NCBI RefSeq assembly: GCF_009834225.1
Contig: NZ_CP047176.1
Span: forward strand, 3,720,001-3,784,000
Source of the DNA: Rathayibacter sp. VKM Ac-2759
Lineage (GTDB): Bacteria > Actinomycetota > Actinomycetes > Actinomycetales > Microbacteriaceae
Direction of reading: 5' to 3'
DNA length: 64,000 nucleotides
Shown: positions 25,681 to 33,528 of the stretch, piece by piece
How the letters are laid out: each line of letters opens with the position of its first letter
Numbering within the stretch: the stretch's first letter is position 1
The notes under the pieces: generated by a model
Database searches by the model: none
What the model was told of the DNA's origin: nothing
The model's input: the letters and a program-made list of their open reading frames with translations, nothing else
Program-made: the position numbers and the translations under genes

Positions 25681-27006
25681 ATGCCAGTTGCAGCAGATGA
25701 ACGACCCGCGGAGGCGTCACTCGACGCGATCCGCGAGGGCGCCGACGACATCGGCCGGCTCGCCCGTGCCGCGTCGCGGGATCTGCTCGCTGCCGCCGAG
25801 CGGCTCTACGCGGTGTATCGGGCAGCGCTCGCGATCCCGCTCGCCTTCGCCCGCGGCGGCCTATCGAGCAGAGAGTCGAGCGACCTCGTCGAGCGATCGA
25901 TCCGCGCCGAGCTCGCGGTCGGGTCGGGGGTATCGGAGCGCGAACTGTCCCGCGAGCTCGAACGCGCTCATCTGCTGGTCGAAGACCTGCCGTCGACCCG
26001 TGCGGCTCTCGCGGCCGCGCGGATCCGGTGGCGGGCGGCCGAGGTGATCTGCGCGGTCGCCGCACTGCTGCCGAAAGAGTCGCTCGCCGAGTTCGACGAG
26101 CGCGCCTCCGAGCTCGCGCTCTCGAAGACCCCGACCCAGCTGCGACGCGCAGTGGACCGCCTCCGCGACGAACTCCACGACCAACCCCTCGAGAAGCGGC
26201 ACGCTCGCGCGAGAGAGGACCGCGGCGTCCGGCTCACCCCCGAGATCGACGGGATGGCGACCCTGTCCGCGTACCTCCCCGCGCCGGTCGCAGTCGGCGT
26301 GTACAACCGCCTCGACCGCATCGCCCGCACCCTCCGCGACGGCGACGGTACTGACGGAGACGAGCGGACCCTCGCGCAGCTGCGCGCCGATGCGCTCACC
26401 GATCTGCTCTGCGACGGTGACATCTCCGGCACCACCCCGGTCAGCGACGGCACAGAGGCTCCGCCGACCTTCGTCCTCGGCGTGCGCGCCGACGTGCGCC
26501 TCACACTCGCCGCCAGCACCGCCGCCGGACTCGACGACGCCCAGGCCGACCTCGACGGCTACGGCCCCATCCCCGCCGGCACCGCCCGTCACCTCATCGG
26601 GATCGCAGCCACCTTCACCCGCGTCCTCACCGATCCGGAGACCGGCACCGTCACCTCCGTCGGACGCACCCACCGCGTCCCACCCCCGCAGATGCGCCTC
26701 CACCTGCACTTGCGCGATCAGACCTGCCGCTTCCCCGGCTGCACCCGGCCCGCCTCCACCGCCGAGGCCGACCACACCCTCGAGTGGCGCAACGGAGGCG
26801 ACACCTCCCTCCAGAATCTCGCCTCCCTCTGCACCGCCCACCACCACGTCCGCCACGGCGACCGCTGGACCTATCGCCTCCATCCCGACGGGACAGCCGA
26901 CTGGACCACCCCCACCGGACGCCACGTCACCACCCGTTCACCCGCCCTCCCTGGGCGGCCCTCCGCCCCACCTCCTCGCTTCGACGACGCCGCACCGCCG
27001 TTCTGA
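25681..27006 (+). CDS. DUF222 / HNH endonuclease domain protein (copy 1)
   Basis: A 441-residue member of the DUF222-HNH family (related to the mycobacterial 13E12 repeat proteins). Residues 1 to about 300 are the helical DUF222 region. The HNH nuclease near residues 345-395 reads CRFPGCTRPASTAEADHTLE...NLASLCTAHHHVRHG, with paired Cys for zinc and the DH and HHH catalytic residues. Its closest relative in the window is the gene at 57796, nearly identical in the HNH block but diverged in the N-terminus. The start GTATG is very close to a -10-like region with no clear ribosome site, so leaderless translation is possible. Natural target unknown. Confidence 0.85.
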   Translation: MPVAADERPAEASLDAIREGADDIGRLARAASRDLLAAAERLYAVYRAALAIPLAFARGGLSSRESSDLVERSIRAELAVGSGVSERELSRELERAHLLVEDLPSTRAALAAARIRWRAAEVICAVAALLPKESLAEFDERASELALSKTPTQLRRAVDRLRDELHDQPLEKRHARAREDRGVRLTPEIDGMATLSAYLPAPVAVGVYNRLDRIARTLRDGDGTDGDERTLAQLRADALTDLLCDGDISGTTPVSDGTEAPPTFVLGVRADVRLTLAASTAAGLDDAQADLDGYGPIPAGTARHLIGIAATFTRVLTDPETGTVTSVGRTHRVPPPQMRLHLHLRDQTCRFPGCTRPASTAEADHTLEWRNGGDTSLQNLASLCTAHHHVRHGDRWTYRLHPDGTADWTTPTGRHVTTRSPALPGRPSAPPPRFDDAAPPF

Positions 27007-27082
27007 GCGCCGAGAGAAGATCCCCGGTCAGGCTCCTCCTCCGCTGGAGCGCGCATGCCCACCGGGAAGAGATCCCCGCGAG

Positions 27083-27138
27083 CCTGCTGGTCGAGTAGCC
27101 GCCGCCGGCGGCGTATCGAGACCCCGCCACCATCAGCA
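27083..27138. repeat. REP-like element (family A)
   Basis: CCTGCTGGTCGAGTAGCCGCC...GGCGGCGTATCGAGACCCCGCCACCATCAGCAG, with an added outer inverted match (CTGCTGG/CCATCAGCAG-like). It lies between the HNH gene and the end of the marR gene. Confidence 0.85.
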
Positions 27139-27220
27139 GATCCGACCGTCGATGCGGCCTTCCGACGGGGTCGCTCTCGTGCTGCCCTTCTCCGTCACCA
27201 CCGAGACGCGAAGCGGCTCG

Positions 27221-27676
27221 TCACTCCGTCGCCGCGTCGTACACCGCCAGCAGCCGGTCGAGGAACGCGAGCACGGTCGCGCGCTCTCCCTCGTCGAGGC
27301 TCGCGACCAGATCCTCGACGCCCTCGATCAGCGGAGCCACCCGCTCCTGCGCCAGCGCGGCCGAGCTCTCGGACGCGGTGACGACGAGCTTGCGCCCGTC
27401 GGACGGGTGGCGGTCGCGCCGCACGTGGCCCGCCGCCTCCAGCCGGTTGAGCACCAGGGTCGTGGCGGCCGTGGAGATGTCGAGCCGGCGCGCGAGCTCG
27501 GTGGGGGTCAGCGGCCCCGCTCCGAGCAGGTGCGTCATCGCGCCGAGGCCCACCGGATCGACCGCGAGGGTGCGCGAGAGCGAGCGCTCGAAGTCGCGCT
27601 GCCGCTCCGTCACCTGGCGCACCCGCGTGCGGATGCCGTGGTCGGCGGAGTCGGCGGTGTCGGCGGTGTCGGTCAC
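27221..27676 (-). CDS. MarR-family transcriptional regulator
   Basis: A 151-residue winged-helix regulator. The recognition region reads LTPTELARRLDISTAATTLVLNRLEAAGHVRRDRHPSDGRK, with the wing DxRK-type motif at its end. Helices at both ends supply the dimer. It diverges from the FAD monooxygenase gene across a 56-bp gap that holds two short palindromes, so it probably represses both itself and the monooxygenase and is released by a small aromatic or drug-like ligand. The GTG at 27676 is chosen as start; an upstream TTG would run through the operator region. Confidence 0.85.
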   Translation of the reverse strand: MTDTADTADSADHGIRTRVRQVTERQRDFERSLSRTLAVDPVGLGAMTHLLGAGPLTPTELARRLDISTAATTLVLNRLEAAGHVRRDRHPSDGRKLVVTASESSAALAQERVAPLIEGVEDLVASLDEGERATVLAFLDRLLAVYDAATE

Positions 27677-27697
27677 ACCCCCAGAGTACCCGTGTAT

Positions 27698-27721
27698 ATT
27701 GCCAATCTCATTGATTATCAA
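27698..27721. promoter_or_regulatory. Probable MarR operator in the divergent promoter
   Basis: Two short palindromes, ATTGCCAAT (27698-27706) and TTGATTATCAA (27711-27721), lie in the AT-rich heart of the 56-bp gap. TATATT (27695-27700) is a possible -10. This is the AT-richest stretch nearby and is placed to control both the marR and the monooxygenase start. Confidence 0.6.
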
Positions 27722-27732
27722 CGGAGGCAACA

Positions 27733-28923
27733 ATGCCGCGCATCCTCATCTCCGGCGCCAGCATCGCCGGGCCCGCTCTCGCGTTCTGGCTGGATCGCTA
27801 CGGCTACGAGACGACGATCGTCGAGCGCGCCCCCGAGTTGCGCCTTGGCGGGCAGAACGTCGACGTCCGGGGCGCCGGCCGCGAGGTCGCCCGCCGCATG
27901 GGCCTCGAGGACGACATCCGCGCCGCGACCACCGGAGAGGTCGGCACCCGCTTCGTCGGCCGCGACGGACGGACGCTGGCCGAGTTCCCGGCCGGCACCT
28001 CCGACTCGGGAGGCGCCACCGCCGAGCTCGAGATCCTGCGCGGCGATCTCGCCCAGCTCCTCGTCGACCGCACCGCCGAGAGCACCGAGTACCGCTTCGG
28101 CGACCGCATCGTCGCGACCGAGGACGACGGCGACGGCGTGACCGCCTCCTTCGACACCGCCCCCGACGAGCGCTTCGACCTCGTGATCGCCGCCGACGGC
28201 ATCGGATCGAGCACCCGCCGCCTCGTCTTCGGCGACGAGCCCGGGATCCGCTCGCTCGGGCTCGAGACCTCGTACGCGACCATCCCCCGCACCGCCGCCG
28301 ACGACGACTGGTGGCGCTGGTACAGCGCGGCGCGCGGGCGCAGCATCACCCTCCGCCCCGACCCGTACGGCACCCTGCGCGTCGCGCTCTCGTACCTGAC
28401 CGAGCGCAGCGCCGAGCGCCGCTCCGTCGACGAGCAGCGGGCGCGACTGCGCGAGGTCTTCGCCGACGCGGGCTGGGAGGCGGAGCGCGTGCTCGCGGGC
28501 GTCGACGCCTCCGACGACCTGTACTTCGAGTCGATCGGGCAGGTGCGCGCACCGCGCTGGTCGAGCGGACGCGTGGCGCTCGTCGGCGACGCGGCGTACT
28601 GCGCGTCGCCGGTCAGCGGGATGGGCACGAGCCTGTCGATCGCGGGCGCGTACGTGCTCGCCGGCGAGCTCGCGGCGCACGTCGACCACCGCGACGGCCT
28701 CGCGGGCTACGAGCGCCGGATGCGTCCCTACGTCGATCAGGCGCAGACGCTGCCGCCGGGCACCCCGCGTCTGGCCCACCCGGTGTCACGGGCCGGAGTC
28801 GCCGCCTTCGGTCTCGCGGTGAGGCTCGCCGCCTCGCCGGTCGGTTCCCGCCTGGCGGCGCGGTTCGCGACTCCGCCGGCCGAGGCGATCGACCTGCCCG
28901 ACTACGCGCACCTGGAGCGCTGA
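27733..28923 (+). CDS. FAD-dependent monooxygenase (PHBH-type)
   Basis: A 396-residue flavoprotein that would hydroxylate an aromatic or polyketide-like compound using NAD(P)H and oxygen. Motifs: dinucleotide fold ISGASIAGPALAFWLDRYG at the N-terminus, the DG motif DLVIAADGIGSSTR near residue 155, and the second FAD motif RVALVGDAAYCASPVSGMG near residue 280. Ribosome site GGAGG lies six bases before the ATG. It is divergent from marR and likely induced by the compound MarR senses. TetX-like drug-modifying enzymes share this fold, but there is no specific evidence for drug inactivation. Confidence 0.88.
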   Translation: MPRILISGASIAGPALAFWLDRYGYETTIVERAPELRLGGQNVDVRGAGREVARRMGLEDDIRAATTGEVGTRFVGRDGRTLAEFPAGTSDSGGATAELEILRGDLAQLLVDRTAESTEYRFGDRIVATEDDGDGVTASFDTAPDERFDLVIAADGIGSSTRRLVFGDEPGIRSLGLETSYATIPRTAADDDWWRWYSAARGRSITLRPDPYGTLRVALSYLTERSAERRSVDEQRARLREVFADAGWEAERVLAGVDASDDLYFESIGQVRAPRWSSGRVALVGDAAYCASPVSGMGTSLSIAGAYVLAGELAAHVDHRDGLAGYERRMRPYVDQAQTLPPGTPRLAHPVSRAGVAAFGLAVRLAASPVGSRLAARFATPPAEAIDLPDYAHLER

Positions 28924-28929
28924 GGCGCG

Positions 28930-29970
28930 TCAGGCGCGCGCCGGCCCCGTGCTCTCGCGCACCACGAGCCCGGTCGGGATGAGCGTCACGCCGCTGCGCT
29001 CGCCCGACTCGAGCTCGCGCAGCAGGATGTCGACCGAGCGGCGCCCGGTGTCGCCGAAGAACTGGCGCACGGTGGTCAGCGGCGGCCAGAAGCACGCCGA
29101 CTCCTCCATGTCGTCGAAGCCGACGACGCTCACGTCTCCCGGCACCGCGCGCCCCGCCTCGTGCAGCGCCCGCAGCACGCCGAGCGCCATCTGGTCGTTC
29201 GCGGCGAAGATCGCGGTCACCGAGGGGTCGGCGGCGAGCTCCCGGCCGATGCGGTACCCGGAGGCGCTCGACCAGTCGCCGACGAGGACCTCCGGGACGG
29301 GGGCCCCGGCCGCCCGCAGCGTCGACTCCCACGTCTCGCGGCGGCGCTCGGCCGAGTAGGAGCGCTCGGGGCCGGCGATGTGCCAGACCGTCCGGTGCCC
29401 CAGCTCGAGCAGGTACTCGACGGCCCGTCGGGCGCCCGAGACCTGGTCGGTGTCGACGACCGGGTACTTGTCGCCTCCGGCCGAGTCGACGACGACGACG
29501 GGCAGCTCGGGCGGCAGGACGATGTCGGTCTCGTCGAGCAGGTGGGCCTCGACGATGATGATGACGCCGTCGACCGCCTCCTCGCTCAGCCGGTGGAACG
29601 CCACCGAGACCTCGCCCTGGGTGGGGTGCGAGACGGGGATGAGGGTGATGGAGTAGCCCGCGTCCGCCGCGGCGATCGCGATCGCGTCGAGGGTGCGCAT
29701 GTTGCCGAACGACGACAGCGTGAACATGATCACGCCGATGCTGTGGAAGCGGCCGGTGCGCAGGGCCCGGGCCGCGCTGTTGGGCCGGTAGCCCAGGGCG
29801 CGCATCGCCTCGAGCACGCGCTCGCGGGTCTCGGTGTCGACGTTCTGCTTGCCGTTGGACACGCGGGAGACCGTCTGGCCCGAGACGTTGGCGCGGCGGG
29901 CGACGTCGGCCATCGACACCCCGCGGCGGCGCGGGGCGGATCCGACTGCGGCGTTCGTCTCGATGGCCAT
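28930..29970 (-). CDS. LacI-family repressor of the galactan utilisation genes
   Basis: A 346-residue LacI/GalR repressor. The helix-turn-helix is VSMADVARRANVSGQTVSRVSNGKQNV with the hinge helix GYRPNSAARALRTGR, followed by a periplasmic-binding-protein-like sugar domain (SIGVIMFTLSSFGN to GVTLIPTGLVVRESTG). It is divergent from the sugar importer operon. The twin palindromes in that promoter and in the GH30 promoter have the TGTTnACGTnAACA form expected for LacI proteins. ATG 29970 is taken as start (GGGGGG upstream); the first 17 residues before the HTH are unusual but tolerable. It would release DNA on binding a galacto-oligosaccharide or galactose (inference). Confidence 0.88.
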   Translation of the reverse strand: MAIETNAAVGSAPRRRGVSMADVARRANVSGQTVSRVSNGKQNVDTETRERVLEAMRALGYRPNSAARALRTGRFHSIGVIMFTLSSFGNMRTLDAIAIAAADAGYSITLIPVSHPTQGEVSVAFHRLSEEAVDGVIIIVEAHLLDETDIVLPPELPVVVVDSAGGDKYPVVDTDQVSGARRAVEYLLELGHRTVWHIAGPERSYSAERRRETWESTLRAAGAPVPEVLVGDWSSASGYRIGRELAADPSVTAIFAANDQMALGVLRALHEAGRAVPGDVSVVGFDDMEESACFWPPLTTVRQFFGDTGRRSVDILLRELESGERSGVTLIPTGLVVRESTGPARA

Positions 29971-30049
29971 GGCCCCCCAAAATAGCGCTTTGCACAACAT
30001 ACGCGTCGGGCGCGTCGTCCCGCAGTTCCCGCCCGTCGGCTGTCGCGCG

Positions 30050-30099
30050 TGTTGACGTCATCATGCTACGGTGTGGCTCTGCCATGTTGACGTGAACAT
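30050..30099 (+). promoter_or_regulatory. Twin LacI-type operators at the sugar importer promoter
   Basis: Operator 1 TGTTGACGTCATCA (30050-30063, imperfect) and operator 2 ATGTTGACGTGAACAT (30084-30099) have centres 35 bp apart, exactly as at 20509-20558. A -10-like TACGGT (30067-30072) lies between, in the same place as TAGGGT in the other promoter. Operator 2 ends 28 bases before the permease start. Confidence 0.75.
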
Positions 30100-30127
30100 G
30101 CGCCCCCACCCCGAACGGAATCCCCAG

Positions 30128-31069
30128 ATGACGACGACGTCTCCCCCTGTGCCGCTGCGCGAGGTCACCCCTCCGGCGAGCCCCCTCGCCGTCCCGCGCT
30201 CGCGGGCGAAGAGCGAGTGGAAGGGCCTCGCCTTCGTGGCGCCCTTCCTGGTCGTGTTCGTGCTCGTCTTCATCGCGCCGGTCGTGTACTCGATCTACCT
30301 CAGCCTGTTCCGCGAGCAGCTCGTCGGCGGCAACGCCTTCGTGGGCCTGCAGAACTACATCACGCTGTTCGGCGACTCCAACTTCTGGGAGGGCTTCGGA
30401 CGCGTCCTGCTCTTCCTGGTCGTCCAGGTGCCGATCATGCTCGTCCTCGCGCTGATCGCGGCCCTCGCCATCGACAGCGGGCGCCTGCACGGCACCGGGT
30501 TCTTCCGCATCGTCGTCTTCCTCCCCTACGCCGTCCCGGCCGTCGTGGCCGTGCTGATGTGGGGGTTCATCTACGGCGACAACTTCGGCCTCGCCGCCAA
30601 CGTCAACGACCTGCTCGGCTCCGACGTCGTCCAGCCGTTCTCGCGCGATTGGATCCTCGCCTCCATCGGCAACATCGTCACCTGGGAGTTCGTGGGCTAC
30701 AACATGCTCATCTTCTACTCCGCGCTCAAGACGATCCCCGGCGAGCTGTACGAGGCCGCCGAGATCGACGGCGCGGGAGCGATGCGCGTCATCACCTCGA
30801 TCAAGCTCCCGGCGCTGCGCGGGGCGATCGTCATCGCCACGATCTTCTCGATCATCGGCAGCTTCCAGCTGTTCAACGAGCCCAACATCCTCCGGACGCT
30901 GGCTCCGAACATCATCACCACCTACTTCACGCCGAACATGTACGCCTACAACCTGTCCTTCGCCGGTCAGCAGTACAACGCGTCGGCCACGGTCGCGATC
31001 GTCATGGGAGTGATCACCGCCGTGATCGCCTACGTCGTCCAGCTCCGCGGCGCGCGGAAGGAGAACTGA
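30128..31069 (+). CDS. Sugar ABC transporter permease (MalF/UgpA type)
   Basis: A 313-residue membrane permease, first gene of the importer operon. After a Pro-rich cytoplasmic N-terminus, six helices follow, starting GLAFVAPFLVVFVLVFIAPVVYSIYLSLF. The EAA coupling loop is GELYEAAEIDGAGAMRVITSIKLPALRG near residue 225. It pairs with the permease at 31069, whose start overlaps this stop by one base (TGATG). The ATPase is not encoded here, as is usual for CUT1 systems sharing an MsiK-like ATPase. Start chosen at ATG 30128, after the operator region. Confidence 0.93.
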   Translation: MTTTSPPVPLREVTPPASPLAVPRSRAKSEWKGLAFVAPFLVVFVLVFIAPVVYSIYLSLFREQLVGGNAFVGLQNYITLFGDSNFWEGFGRVLLFLVVQVPIMLVLALIAALAIDSGRLHGTGFFRIVVFLPYAVPAVVAVLMWGFIYGDNFGLAANVNDLLGSDVVQPFSRDWILASIGNIVTWEFVGYNMLIFYSALKTIPGELYEAAEIDGAGAMRVITSIKLPALRGAIVIATIFSIIGSFQLFNEPNILRTLAPNIITTYFTPNMYAYNLSFAGQQYNASATVAIVMGVITAVIAYVVQLRGARKEN

Positions 31070-31995
31070 TGGCCCTCGCGACCGCTCCCCGATCCACCGC
31101 CCCGAGGCGCTCCTCCGCAGCCAGGAGCGCGGCCCGCCGCGGCTCCTCGGTCCAGCCCAGGAAGTCGATCGCCTTCACCCTCCTGATGTCGGCGTTCATC
31201 CTCTACAGCCTCGTGCCGCTGGCCTGGCTGGTCATCAACTCCACCAAGACGCAGGCGGGCCTGCTCTCGAGCTTCGGCCTCTGGTTCGACGGCGACTTCG
31301 TCTTCTTCCAGAACATCGCCGAGACGCTGACCTACCGCGACGGCATCTTCCTCCGCTGGCTCGGCAACACCCTCCTCTACGTCGTGGTCGGTGCCGGAGG
31401 CGCGACGCTGCTCGCCACGCTCGCCGGCTACGGACTCGCCAAGTTCCGCTTCACCGGCCGCAAGGCGGTCTTCGCGGTCGTCCTCGGCGCGATCGCCGTG
31501 CCCGGCACCGCGCTCGCCGTCCCGACGTTCCTCATGTTCAGCCAGCTCGGCCTCACCAACACCCCGTGGGCGATCATCATCCCCTCGCTGATCAGCCCCT
31601 TCGGGCTGTACCTGGTCTGGGTGTACGCGGTCGAGTCGGTGCCCACCGAGTTGCTCGAAGCGGCGCGGATGGACGGGGCGGGCGAGTTCCGCACCTTCTT
31701 CACCATCTCCATCCGCCTGCTCGCCCCCGGCATCGTGACGGTGCTGCTGTTCTCGGTCGTCGCGACCTGGAACAACTACTTCCTGCCGCTGATCATGCTG
31801 AGCGACCCCTCCTGGTACCCGCTGACCGTGGGCCTGAACCAGTGGAACGCGCAGGCCACCGGCGTCAGCGCGCAGCCGATCTACAACCTGGTGATCACCG
31901 GCTCCCTGCTCACGATCATCCCCATCGTCGTCGCCTTCCTCGGACTCCAGCGCTTCTGGCAGTCGGGGCTCAGCGCCGGAAGCGTCAAGGGCTGA
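31069..31995 (+). CDS. Sugar ABC transporter permease (MalG type)
   Basis: A 308-residue permease partner of the preceding gene. A basic N-terminus (about 30 residues rich in Arg/Ser/Ala) precedes six helices; the EAA loop is PTELLEAARMDGAGEFRTFFTISIRLLAPGI and the C-terminus LSAGSVKG. The TGATG overlap gives translational coupling. Together with the lipoprotein at 32075 it would import the sugars released by the GH30 enzyme. Confidence 0.93.
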   Translation: MALATAPRSTAPRRSSAARSAARRGSSVQPRKSIAFTLLMSAFILYSLVPLAWLVINSTKTQAGLLSSFGLWFDGDFVFFQNIAETLTYRDGIFLRWLGNTLLYVVVGAGGATLLATLAGYGLAKFRFTGRKAVFAVVLGAIAVPGTALAVPTFLMFSQLGLTNTPWAIIIPSLISPFGLYLVWVYAVESVPTELLEAARMDGAGEFRTFFTISIRLLAPGIVTVLLFSVVATWNNYFLPLIMLSDPSWYPLTVGLNQWNAQATGVSAQPIYNLVITGSLLTIIPIVVAFLGLQRFWQSGLSAGSVKG

Positions 31996-32074
31996 GGCCC
32001 TCCCCCTACCCCATCCCCGGTCGGAGCGTCCTGCCCCGCACCACCCACAGCACGAAGAAGTGAAGGGAACCACC

Positions 32075-33427
32075 ATGAAGATCGCCCGCTCCGCCCTCCG
32101 GCGGACCCTGACGGTCGTGGCCGCCGCGGCACTCGCCGCCGGCTCGCTCGCCGCCTGCTCCTCCGGCTCCGGAGGCGGCACCTCCTCCGGCGGCACCGGC
32201 ACTGCGGCCGACCTCGACGCCGCGCTCGAGGCCGGCGGCAAGATCACCTACTGGAGCTGGACCCCCAGCGCCGAGGCCCAGGTCGCCGCGTTCGAGAAGG
32301 CGTACCCGAAGGTCGACGTCGAGCTGGTCAACGCCGGCACGAACAAGGACGAGTACACCAAGCTCGAGAACGCGATCAAGGCCGGCTCGGGCGCCCCCGA
32401 CGTCGTGCAGATCGAGTACTACGCCATGCCGCAGTTCGCGCTGTCGGACTCGCTGCTCGACCTGTCGCAGTACGGCATGGGCGACCTCGAGGACAAGTAC
32501 AGCGCCTCCACCTGGGGCAGCGTCAACATCGACGGCAAGCTCGTCGGCCTCCCCCAGGACTCGGGCCCCATGGCGCTGTTCTACAACAAGACCGTCTTCG
32601 ACCAGTACGGCATCGCGGTCCCGGCCACGTGGGACGAGTACGTCGCCGCGGCCGAGAAGCTGCACACCGCCGACCCGTCGAAGTACATCACCGCCGACAC
32701 CGGCGACGCCGGCTTCGCGACCAGCATGATCTGGCAGGCGGGCGGCGAGCCGTTCACCACCGACGGCACCGACGTCACCGTGGACCTCGCCGACGAGGGC
32801 ACCCAGAAGTGGACCGGAGTCTGGAACCAGCTCATCGAGAAGAAGCTCCTCTCGGACACCCCCGCGTGGGGCGACGAGTGGTACAAGGGCCTCGCCGACG
32901 GCTCGATCGCCTCGCTCGTGACCGGTGCGTGGATGCCCGGCGTCCTCGAGTCCAGCGTCCCCGACGCCAGCGGCGACTGGGCCGTCGCGCCCATCCCGAC
33001 CTACGACGGCACCGCCGTCAGCGCCGAGAACGGCGGAGGCGGCCAGTCGGTCACCTCGCAGAGCGAGAACCCGGCGCTGGCCGCCGCGTTCCTGCGCTGG
33101 CTGAACAGCGACGAGGAGTCGGTCGACGTGTTCCTGCAGTCCGGCGGCTTCCCGTCGACGACCGCGGACCTCGAGAGCTCGGACTTCACCGGTCAGGAGT
33201 CGGAGTACTTCGGCGGCCAGAAGATCAACGAGGTGCTGACCCAGGCCTCGAAGGACGTCCGCTCCGGCTGGTCGTACCTGCCCTACCAGGTCTACGCGAA
33301 CAGCGTCTTCGGTGACACCGTCGGCCAGGCGTACGCCAACGGCACCAGCCTCGACGACGGCCTCGCCGAGTGGCAGAGCAAGCTCGTGCAGTACGGCAAC
33401 GAGCAGGGCTTCACCGTCTCGGAGTAG
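32075..33427 (+). CDS. Extracellular sugar-binding lipoprotein
   Basis: A 450-residue binding protein with signal MKIARSALRRTLTVVAAAAL, lipobox LAAC (Cys28) and a Gly/Ser linker. The mature domain opens GGKITYWSWTPSAEAQVAAFEKAYPKVDVELVN; Trp/Tyr-rich stretches (SYLPYQVY-like, EWYKGLADG) suit sugar stacking. ATG 32075 has AGGGAA six to seven bases upstream. A hairpin lies after the stop, before the GH35 gene, so expression of the last gene may be lower or independent. Confidence 0.92.
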   Translation: MKIARSALRRTLTVVAAAALAAGSLAACSSGSGGGTSSGGTGTAADLDAALEAGGKITYWSWTPSAEAQVAAFEKAYPKVDVELVNAGTNKDEYTKLENAIKAGSGAPDVVQIEYYAMPQFALSDSLLDLSQYGMGDLEDKYSASTWGSVNIDGKLVGLPQDSGPMALFYNKTVFDQYGIAVPATWDEYVAAAEKLHTADPSKYITADTGDAGFATSMIWQAGGEPFTTDGTDVTVDLADEGTQKWTGVWNQLIEKKLLSDTPAWGDEWYKGLADGSIASLVTGAWMPGVLESSVPDASGDWAVAPIPTYDGTAVSAENGGGGQSVTSQSENPALAAAFLRWLNSDEESVDVFLQSGGFPSTTADLESSDFTGQESEYFGGQKINEVLTQASKDVRSGWSYLPYQVYANSVFGDTVGQAYANGTSLDDGLAEWQSKLVQYGNEQGFTVSE

Positions 33428-33436
33428 CACTCACCA

Positions 33437-33478
33437 CGGCGAGGCCGGTCGGATCAGCGCATCCGGCCGGCCTCGCCG
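33437..33478 (+). terminator. Hairpin between binding protein and GH35 genes
   Basis: CGGCGAGGCCGG and CCGGCCTCGCCG pair perfectly over 12 bp with an 18-base loop, 9 bases after the stop. The GH35 start follows 50 bases later with no clear promoter, so partial read-through is likely. Confidence 0.65.
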
Positions 33479-33528
33479 CGTCTCACCGCTCGGCGACTCG
33501 AGCGCACCGATCCTGAGGGGGATCCCGC

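Noticed and set aside
25600..25690. SOS (LexA) box before the HNH gene
   Set aside because: Only one half-site (GTTCG) is present; no matching GAAC at the right distance, and copy 2 lacks it.
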